NCBI GenBank assembly: GCA_002413325.1
Contig: DHWT01000140.1
Coordinates: forward strand, 6,237 to 11,562
Direction of reading: 5' to 3'
Source: Chitinophagaceae bacterium UBA5175
GTDB lineage: Bacteria > Bacteroidota > Bacteroidia > Chitinophagales > Chitinophagaceae
Length of the DNA: 5,326 nucleotides
Position 1 is the stretch's first letter; each line of letters starts with the position of its first letter. The translations under genes were made by a program, and so were the position numbers. The notes beneath the pieces are model-generated. The model did not search any database and was not told the DNA's origin. It saw only the letters and a program-made list of their open reading frames with translations. Of the stretch, positions 1-4,557 are shown piece after piece.

Positions 1-1876
1 CGGGGGTCCTGCCGGGTTTATAGGAAGCGAGCCTTCCGTCTGCCACGGGTGCGTTTTCCTTCAATGTATTGGGGAAACGCATACCCACAAAGTTATCGGC
101 CAGGTAATGGGCGGCACTCTCTGTATTTTTCCCCATGGAATCTGTTTTCGGGCTCACGATATAGCTCATGGCTATGGAGGGAACGGAATTATCACGGGTT
201 TCAATGAGGTTGCCGTTCATTTCTTTTTCGAGAATTACATCGGGCACTTTCATCCAGGAAAAAGCAGGTTCATCCGCTTTTGCGGGCGTTAAAGCAGGCA
301 GCAGGCCGGAGTATAAACTGATCTGTGCATTATTGGTGAGCTTGGCGGTATGATTGAAACGGTAAACCACCTGAACGGAATCGTAGAAAAACAATCCGTC
401 CTGTCCAAACCTTCCATCTTCATTCACCGGTAGTTTCAGTACATGTTTTTTCCGGTCGCGTGAAATCATCAGGAGTGCCATGGAATCCCGGGTATCCAGG
501 TTCAGGCTGTTCCGGATTTCCCCACGAATGGAAAGGAATCCGGCATCCCTGGGATATTTTAATTCAGGAAGTTTCCCCGATACGACCGATTCCCAGTCAA
601 ATCTTCTCCATCCATGTGTCAGGAGCAACAGATTCAGGTTTTCGTCGGCGTTTACAGGGTTTGCAAGAAAGGAAGCGGCATCCGGTATGATACCTTTTAC
701 ATCTCCGGCGATCAGCAGATCGGTGTAGATATTCTGGCTGCTGTCATAACCCAGTCCCGCATCCGTAACTGAAATGGACAGGTTGGTCACCCCGCTGTCA
801 GGCATTTCGATGGAAATTTCGTTACGTGCCCTTTTATTCAGACTGATTATTTCTTTCTTCATCTGAATTTTCGCGTAGGCTTTCCGGTTATTAATGAATA
901 CGACCCTTTCAGCCAGGGGCGACATATCCCTGTCAAAAGCCGTCAGTTGTAAAACTCCGAAGGGAAAGGAAGATGTGGAAATATGGTCTTCTGCCGTGTT
1001 ATTCTCCAGGTTCAGGCTTTTGCGATAAACCACTTTCTGGTTGATGGTCCCAATAACGAGGATCCTGCCCAGGTTGCTGGCATCCGCCGATTTTTCCAGT
1101 TTGTAATGCAACTGGTCATTATGATACGGATCCGCATGTAAGACCAGGCCGTTTGCCCTGGCTGCCGGAACAGGAGTCGTATACACATTCCCCTTTTCAT
1201 CTGTCCAGCTGGCGCTATACTGTTCCCCCGCCACCGGCTTAATCACCAAACTGCCCATCCCGTTGAATGTGGTATAGAATGAATCGATGACGATGTTCTT
1301 CGCGTTTTTCAGGGCCCCGCTCACTTTAACCGGTTTTCCATGCTGGTCCAGCGCCTCAAAGCCAAGTACTGAAGCAACCCCGTTGATGAGGTCGCCTCCT
1401 TCGGGAAAAAAACCGAGGGTGACCTGCAGTTTATCCGGCACCGGATACGCTCCTTCTGCAGGCATCAGAACCGGAATATCTTTATTATATAAAAAGGCAT
1501 TGTCAAAATTGAGCATCCATTGAGTATAAACTTTGACGTGGATAACCCCGTTTTTTACCCAGGCCGGAATCTGGAAAAAACTGCTGGCCCCGCCTTCTGC
1601 GATGGGCGCAATACTGTGCAGGAGCAGTCTGCCACTGGCATCCGTCCAGTCAAAATAAAGGTTTTTACTCAGCTGGGAAGGCCGGCCATCGCTCAGGAGA
1701 TAGGCCCTCATCCAAACGGTTTCTCCGGGGAGGTAGGCATCTTTATCAAAATGAATATGAATTTTTTCCTGCAGGTATTTGTTGCTGTATATGCTGAGGG
1801 AGGAATCGGGCGACTGACCAAGGATGTTTCCCCGGATCAGGCAGGCAGCACATACAAGTAAGAACAGTCGGTTCAT
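1..1876 (-). CDS. Exported MG2-domain protein, Bacteroidota TonB-plug-associated type (C-terminus cut by window edge)
   Basis: The minus-strand frame is open from the ATG at 1876 to the left edge, giving 625 codons with no stop. Residues 1-20 look like a Sec signal peptide (MNRLFLLVCAACLIRGNILG, cleavage likely before QSPDS). Residues 35-135 resemble the MG2 (macroglobulin-like) domain, with the typical opening EKIHIHFDKDAYLPGETVW followed by beta-rich sequence. A second beta-rich stretch covers about 150-330. Near 419-425 is THGWRRF, a signature I associate with a Bacteroidota family of roughly 800-950 residues. Residues 445-525 look like another Ig-like or carboxypeptidase-regulatory-like fold. 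In family members a TonB-receptor plug domain usually follows; here it would lie outside the window, so that part is inference. The role is not established; an outer-membrane or periplasmic location is likely. The gene lies 104 bp after the transpeptidase gene on the same strand, but a terminator separates them. No ribosome binding site is evident, as is usual in this phylum. Confidence 0.88.
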   Translation of the reverse strand, partial: MNRLFLLVCAACLIRGNILGQSPDSSLSIYSNKYLQEKIHIHFDKDAYLPGETVWMRAYLLSDGRPSQLSKNLYFDWTDASGRLLLHSIAPIAEGGASSFFQIPAWVKNGVIHVKVYTQWMLNFDNAFLYNKDIPVLMPAEGAYPVPDKLQVTLGFFPEGGDLINGVASVLGFEALDQHGKPVKVSGALKNAKNIVIDSFYTTFNGMGSLVIKPVAGEQYSASWTDEKGNVYTTPVPAARANGLVLHADPYHNDQLHYKLEKSADASNLGRILVIGTINQKVVYRKSLNLENNTAEDHISTSSFPFGVLQLTAFDRDMSPLAERVVFINNRKAYAKIQMKKEIISLNKRARNEISIEMPDSGVTNLSISVTDAGLGYDSSQNIYTDLLIAGDVKGIIPDAASFLANPVNADENLNLLLLTHGWRRFDWESVVSGKLPELKYPRDAGFLSIRGEIRNSLNLDTRDSMALLMISRDRKKHVLKLPVNEDGRFGQDGLFFYDSVQVVYRFNHTAKLTNNAQISLYSGLLPALTPAKADEPAFSWMKVPDVILEKEMNGNLIETRDNSVPSIAMSYIVSPKTDSMGKNTESAAHYLADNFVGMRFPNTLKENAPVADGRLASYKPGRTP

Positions 1877-1888
1877 ATCAAAGGGTTT

Positions 1889-1920
1889 GGATTCTGGATT
1901 CTTTACGGATAATCGGATAA
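1889..1920. repeat. Two short direct-repeat pairs in the leader of the MG2-protein gene
   Basis: GGATTCT occurs twice in tandem (1889-1895 and 1896-1902), and CGGATAA occurs twice eight bases apart (1906-1912 and 1914-1920). They lie between the MG2 gene start and the upstream terminator, so they fall in the only space available for that gene's promoter and leader. No TAnnTTTG box is visible there on the minus strand. The repeats may be chance or a regulator site. Confidence 0.35.
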
Positions 1921-1928
1921 CTGAAGTC

Positions 1929-1956
1929 AAAAAGGGGACAGTATAACTGACCCCTT
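1929..1956 (-). terminator. Rho-independent terminator of the L,D-transpeptidase gene
   Basis: Read on the minus strand, an outer arm AAGGGG pairs with CCCCTT, and an inner arm CAGT pairs with ACTG. The two are separated by one T-T mismatch, and the loop is TAT. The 3' arm runs directly into a tract of five T residues (1929-1933 as A on the plus strand). The hairpin starts about 25 bases after the transpeptidase stop codon, the expected place for an intrinsic terminator. It implies that the MG2-protein gene downstream has its own promoter or depends on read-through. Confidence 0.85.
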
Positions 1957-1980
1957 CGCAATGCTAACTATAGATTTGTC

Positions 1981-2868
1981 TTAACCATTGATTACAGTGC
2001 TGTGGGTCAGGTACTTTACAGTCGGATGATAGATAAATAAACAACTTCCGTTCCTGATCGTCCTGATAATCTTCGGGCTCATCGCATTCGGTATCGCTGC
2101 ACAACCCAGGCTTCTTCCCATTTCACCATTGTCTTTCAAATAATCCGGGCTGATGTAGTCAGAACCATGTAATACAATATGTCTTTTGGCGGCCAGGTCG
2201 TTATACCCCTTCTCAAGACCTTTTACTTTTAAAGAAAGTCCGTTTCTTCCAAAATATGTTTTGGATGTGATGAAAAATCCAAGACTGCTTTTGAATGAAT
2301 TCGGCCTGTTTGAAAATGAAGTGGCGTATTCAACACCGGAATTCATACCATGCGATACATACGTGTTGAACAATAATTTTTTGTGGACCACATCAATCAC
2401 GTACATTCTCTTGCTGGCGGATGATTGTGTAAAATCACAAATGGATAATACGTCAGACTTTTTCAGCTTACCCTCTTTCAACAGGTTATGATACCCGCGC
2501 CAGGCGTATTCAAAAGCCTTCTGATTCAGTCCCGATTGATCGAGTTTCATGGAATCATATATGGTAAGCGCCTGTTTGATGACCATCTTCACTTCAAATG
2601 CCTTTTTTACAGCTGCACTGGCATTAAAATCGGGAGCTTTGTCAACAACGGCCAGCTTTTCAGCGGCAGCTGCTTTCATAACCGGACTGCTGTAGGTAAA
2701 GCTTTTAAAGCTGCTGTTGGTTAAAACAGGGATATGGTAAGAGGCCGCCACAACAGCGGTACTTGTAGAAACTTCTATTTTTTTATGATTGCTGGTAATC
2801 AGAACAGGTGAGGTTATTACCAACAGCGAGACGCTACTGGTTGAAACAAGTTTGGATAAAGTTTTCAT
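1981..2868 (-). CDS. Exported murein L,D-transpeptidase catalytic domain family protein (YkuD_2-like)
   Basis: The 295-residue protein has a basic N-terminus and a hydrophobic run at about 12-26, consistent with Sec export to the periplasm. A Ser/Val/Ala-rich, low-complexity linker follows to about residue 85. The catalytic domain covers about 115-285. It contains SHGMNSG (172-178), then the catalytic-site motifs HGSDY (His234) and SLGCAAIP (253-260), with Cys256 as the expected nucleophile. L,D-transpeptidases make 3-3 cross-links in peptidoglycan or attach proteins to it through an acyl-enzyme on this Cys. The wording of the motif and the conserved region before it fit the YkuD_2 type common in Bacteroidota rather than classical YkuD; the exact in vivo reaction of this type is not well settled. 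The ATG at 2868 is chosen because it gives the signal peptide. The gene appears to be monocistronic: a strong terminator follows the stop, and 479 bp without a clear gene lie upstream. Confidence 0.9.
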   Translation of the reverse strand: MKTLSKLVSTSSVSLLVITSPVLITSNHKKIEVSTSTAVVAASYHIPVLTNSSFKSFTYSSPVMKAAAAEKLAVVDKAPDFNASAAVKKAFEVKMVIKQALTIYDSMKLDQSGLNQKAFEYAWRGYHNLLKEGKLKKSDVLSICDFTQSSASKRMYVIDVVHKKLLFNTYVSHGMNSGVEYATSFSNRPNSFKSSLGFFITSKTYFGRNGLSLKVKGLEKGYNDLAAKRHIVLHGSDYISPDYLKDNGEMGRSLGCAAIPNAMSPKIIRTIRNGSCLFIYHPTVKYLTHSTVING

Positions 2869-3046
2869 GACGCAGGATTTAATTAATTTTCAAAAGGTTC
2901 GAGTCGGATCACTGCCGGTTATTCACCAGCTGGCATTTCATCGGTATCATACAGGATCAAAAAAATAAATATCTCTTGTTCCAGGTCTGATATAAATGGA
3001 TACACCTAAGCAGTACTAACGAAAGCTCCTGCCCGATATTGTATTT

Positions 3047-3058
3047 TTCCTATAGGAA
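3047..3058. repeat. Perfect 12-bp palindrome TTCCTATAGGAA
   Basis: The sequence equals its own reverse complement over 12 bases, and after one mismatched pair the flanks match for two more. It lies about 180 bp upstream of the transpeptidase start codon. It has the form of a binding site for a dimeric regulator, but no regulator can be assigned. Confidence 0.5.
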
Positions 3059-3124
3059 GAATGGATTATTCATCGTAAAACAAATATTGCAATTCTACTA
3101 TGCACTTCATAATTTTTTCGACGA

Positions 3125-3203
3125 ATGGATCCATCAATTGGCTCCGGTATGATAAAGAACTGACTCTATAGGTTCAAGGTTGGTACCAATTCAAAAGATC
3201 TTT
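3125..3203. repeat. Cluster of three perfect 10-bp palindromes
   Basis: Three exact 10-bp palindromes lie within 79 bases: ATGGATCCAT (3125-3134), TTGGTACCAA (3180-3189) and AAAGATCTTT (3194-3203). The last two are only four bases apart. They differ in sequence, so they are not copies of one operator. By chance about one 10-bp palindrome is expected per 1024 bases, so the local density is raised, though the sample is small. Confidence 0.45.
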
Positions 3204-3240
3204 CAGGCCGCCAGGGGAATACCGGCGCAGTTAATTAGCA

Positions 3241-3351
3241 ATGAAAGATTTAGAAACTAAATTTTTATACGGGACTGTTGGCCGGATATGGAGGCGGACC
3301 CTATATTCCTCCGTGGATTGGAAAAATTTTCCAAAATTGGGAATGGACTAA
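3241..3351 (+). other. Doubtful 36-codon ORF; possible small peptide gene, perhaps frameshifted
   Basis: ATG at 3241 opens a 36-codon frame beginning MKDLETKFLYG and ending at TAA 3349-3351, just touching the end of the XRE gene on the other strand. The product is not recognised. A second frame, one base over, is open from 3254 to TGA 3377-3379 and reads GLLAGYGGGPYIPPWIG, a strikingly Gly/Pro/aromatic-rich peptide ending in a CPSAC tail. Removing one base from the T5 run at 3262-3266 would join the ATG start to that second frame as a 45-residue peptide. Neither version has a recognisable promoter. A chance ORF remains the simplest reading. Confidence 0.15.
3318..3334. repeat. 17-nt inverted repeat TTGGAAAAATTTTCCAA beyond the XRE stop codon
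   Basis: Eight-base arms, TTGGAAAA and TTTTCCAA, flank a single central A. It begins about 14 bases after the XRE stop on the minus strand. As RNA it could fold with a six-pair stem and a five-base loop, but no T tract follows on the minus strand, so it is at best a poor terminator for the XRE gene. A protein-binding dyad is equally possible. A second weak pairing, GGAGG with CCTCC (about 3290-3312), lies next to it. Confidence 0.4.
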
Positions 3352-3782
3352 TGATAACTCTTGTCCGAGTGCCTGCTGACAGGTGAAGATTCCATACCGG
3401 CCATTAGTATATCTACTTTATCGTTCAATGCCCGAAGCTCCCGGAGAATTACCCAGAAAGCATCCGCTCCCGCTTCATGGGCCAGGCTGGCCGGGAGTTC
3501 CTGAAGAGGATAGGAAATCACCCGGTTCCCCGTAGTTCCGGCATCAGGTAATCCGGGACTCTGCTGAAAGGAATCTTTCTCAAGATCCTTATGCAGAAAA
3601 TCTTCCGTACTGACTTTAAAGAATGCACCCAATCTTACGAGTTCACCGAGACTGGGTTCACTTTTTTGATTCTCCCAATTGCCAATGGTGTTGGCCTGTT
3701 TGTTAAACAGACCGGCTATATCATCCTGTTTATAGTCCCCCTTTTTACGGAGAAACTTTAGGTTTTTTGAAAACAAACTCAT
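3348..3782 (-). CDS. XRE-family helix-turn-helix transcriptional regulator
   Basis: The 144-residue protein has an N-terminal HTH_3/XRE domain at about 5-63. The helix-turn-helix pair is roughly KQDDIAGLFN (18-27) and QANTIGNWENQK (29-40), followed by the family-typical EPSLGELVRLGAFFKVSTEDFL. A linker rich in Pro, Gly and Ser (about 72-103) leads to a helix at 106-130 (DAFWVILRELRALNDKVDIL) with regular hydrophobic spacing, probably for dimerisation. It has no sensory or peptidase domain. XRE proteins bind DNA as dimers and often repress their own promoter. The gene is divergent from the nucleotidyltransferase-like gene with 241 bp between the starts, and that space carries dyads suitable as operators. 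The ATG at 3782 begins directly at the HTH domain, with no usable start upstream. No -7 box is clear for this gene. The target genes are unknown. Confidence 0.9.
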   Translation of the reverse strand: MSLFSKNLKFLRKKGDYKQDDIAGLFNKQANTIGNWENQKSEPSLGELVRLGAFFKVSTEDFLHKDLEKDSFQQSPGLPDAGTTGNRVISYPLQELPASLAHEAGADAFWVILRELRALNDKVDILMAGMESSPVSRHSDKSYH

Positions 3783-3801
3783 TTTAATGGTGTATTTTAT
3801 A

Positions 3802-3830
3802 TCAATTTATTTGGTTTTACTCAATTTTAT
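3802..3830. repeat. Direct repeat TCAATTTAT / TCAATTTTAT in the divergent control region
   Basis: The two near-identical AT-rich units start at 3802 and 3821, 19 bases apart or close to two helical turns. Similarity continues past the core (TTTGG against TTGC). They lie just upstream of the XRE start codon and overlap the -33 element of the plus-strand promoter. This is a good position for a repressor site, but AT-rich repeats also arise by chance. Confidence 0.4.
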
Positions 3831-3841
3831 TGCTATATTTG
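3811..3841 (+). promoter_or_regulatory. Bacteroidota-type promoter for the nucleotidyltransferase-like gene
   Basis: TTG at 3811-3813 is followed after 20 bases by TATATTTG (3834-3841). This matches the -33/-7 consensus of the Bacteroidota primary sigma factor (TTG, 19-21 nt, TAnnTTTG). Transcription would start near 3847-3850, giving a long leader of about 175 bases before the ATG at 4024. It is the only fully consensus-like promoter seen in the intergenic regions of this window. Confidence 0.65.
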
Positions 3842-3848
3842 CAATATA
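3834..3848. promoter_or_regulatory. Dyad TATATT-TGC-AATATA over the -7 box, candidate operator
   Basis: Perfect six-base arms flank a TGC centre. The left arm and centre make up most of the predicted -7 element TATATTTG, so a dimer bound here would block RNA polymerase. The divergently encoded XRE protein is the obvious candidate binder; that link is inference. Confidence 0.4.
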
Positions 3849-3856
3849 CATGGTAT

Positions 3857-3890
3857 AAATATCGGTTTTTTCTTCCAGAATCCGATATTT
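3857..3890 (+). promoter_or_regulatory. Hairpin at the start of the predicted leader RNA
   Basis: AAATATCGG (3857-3865) and CCGATATTT (3882-3890) form a perfect nine-base inverted repeat. Within the 16-base interval, TTCT and AGAA can pair around a TCC loop. The structure begins about ten bases after the predicted transcript start. No clean T tract follows on the plus strand, so a 5' stabilising stem, an attenuation-type element or a DNA operator fits better than a plain terminator. Confidence 0.5.
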
Positions 3891-4023
3891 TCCTGAGGTA
3901 GCGGTTTCATCAAAAATCCCCCTGTTCCGGCTTCTGATAGTTATTTAAGGACTGATTGGCTGAGTCTTTCCCTGGTAAGTTCCGGGGAACGGGTCATTTC
4001 ATTCACCATAAAAAAAGTCCATC

Positions 4024-4437
4024 ATGAAAACCAGAACCGAGACCCGGATTTCAATGCAAAAGGAAGGGCTCGAAGCAATCATCCGGGAAATTGTACAGGA
4101 AGCCGGTCCGGAAAAAATTCTGTTGTTATCTGCCAGTTACCATTACCGGCTTACGGAAAATATATTCATAAAAACCCCGGTGGAAGAATTCAGTGGCAGC
4201 CAGTATGATCTGTTGGTGCTGGCCGATGGCAGGGGAGAAAGGTCCCTGGTTGATCTTGAGATTGCGATCCACACCAGGCTGTGCAGTCAGAATAATCTCC
4301 ATATTCATATTAAGGATATTCATGAATTCAATAAAGAGGTGGAGGCCGGCGATGAATATGCCTGTTTTATACAATTCAATGCACTCCTTTATTATGATAA
4401 AAGCGACGCCGCCCCGACTGACCTGAAAAAAGCGTAA
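4024..4437 (+). CDS. Small nucleotidyltransferase-like (MNT-type) protein with altered active site and no HEPN domain
   Basis: The 137-residue protein has a predicted helix (about 11-27), then the strand and turn GPEKILLLSASYHYRL (28-43), a variable loop, and the strand YDLLVLAD (61-68). A helix and a strand follow, NLHIHIKDIHEFNKEVEAG (91-109), then a tail with ALLYYD. This order resembles Bacteroidota minimal-nucleotidyltransferase proteins, in which IILFGSYARG is followed by DYDLLV and the domain ends near GILLYD. Here the GS motif reads SASYHYR, without the Gly-Ser pair, and only Asp62 of the expected acidic pair is in place, since residue 60 is Gln. Catalysis as a classical nucleotidyltransferase is therefore doubtful. 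Many relatives have a HEPN domain fused behind; none is present here. Start choice: ATG 4024, although ATG 4054 (Met11) is also possible. The gene is divergent from the XRE gene and has a consensus-like promoter about 175 bases upstream. The family call is by recognition only. Confidence 0.6.
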   Translation: MKTRTETRISMQKEGLEAIIREIVQEAGPEKILLLSASYHYRLTENIFIKTPVEEFSGSQYDLLVLADGRGERSLVDLEIAIHTRLCSQNNLHIHIKDIHEFNKEVEAGDEYACFIQFNALLYYDKSDAAPTDLKKA

Positions 4438-4492
4438 CCACCAAAATCAAAGGTTAAATAACTGTCGGTATGTCTCTAATAACAGGATATAT

Positions 4493-4514
4493 ACCGGCCG
4501 GTCATAATTTTTTT
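4493..4514 (+). terminator. Weak terminator candidate: palindrome ACCGGCCGGT followed by T7
   Basis: A perfect 10-bp GC-rich palindrome (4493-4502) is followed five bases later by seven T residues (4508-4514), about 55 bases after the nucleotidyltransferase-like stop codon. As a hairpin it would have only three pairs around a GGCC loop, too short for a confident intrinsic terminator. Confidence 0.25.
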
Positions 4515-4533
4515 ATTCATACAAAGAATAAAA
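4511..4533. repeat. Inverted repeat TTTTATTC / GAATAAAA upstream of the permease gene
   Basis: Perfect eight-base arms (4511-4518 and 4526-4533) enclose the seven-base interval ATACAAA, 24 bases before the permease ATG. Neither side has a T tract following the hairpin, so a terminator is unlikely. An operator or leader hairpin for the permease gene is possible. No consensus-like promoter for that gene was found in the 120 bp gap. Confidence 0.4.
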
Positions 4534-4557
4534 CGCAACTTGGGGTTTTATTTGTGT

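Larger units (their letters stand above)
2869..3347. other. 479-bp intergenic region without a convincing gene
   Basis: This stretch lies between the 3' end of the XRE gene and the start of the transpeptidase gene, so it should hold the transpeptidase promoter on the minus strand. No strict TAnnTTTG box was found on that strand; the nearest match is AATATTTG (3088 down to 3081), with one mismatch and no TTG at the right distance. What can be seen is a run of perfect palindromes (3047-3203), a 17-nt inverted repeat (3318-3334) and a possible 36-codon ORF (3241-3351). It could also hold a small RNA or a decayed gene, but nothing in the sequence shows this. Confidence 0.7.

Noticed and set aside
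1520..1861. A 113-codon plus-strand open frame, with several smaller ones, across 107-1861
   Set aside because: They lie antisense to the continuous 625-codon frame with a signal peptide and recognisable MG2 features; their own translations show no family features.
2186..2724. Two plus-strand open frames (101 and 78 codons) across the transpeptidase gene
   Set aside because: They are shadows of the coding frame that carries the HG and SLGC catalytic motifs on the minus strand.
3125..3203. GGATCC, GGTACC and AGATCT sites close together, suggesting a cloning-vector polylinker
   Set aside because: The sites are 50-60 bases apart or embedded in longer native-looking palindromes, and no other vector-like sequence is present.
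2869..4023. Mobile element or CRISPR boundary in the gene-poor central region
   Set aside because: No regularly spaced repeat, transposase or integrase, tRNA-derived attachment site or target duplication could be found; the short repeats present differ from one another.
4126..4374. An 82-codon minus-strand frame opposite the nucleotidyltransferase-like gene
   Set aside because: It is nested antisense, has no promoter or family features, and the plus frame has a coherent domain pattern.
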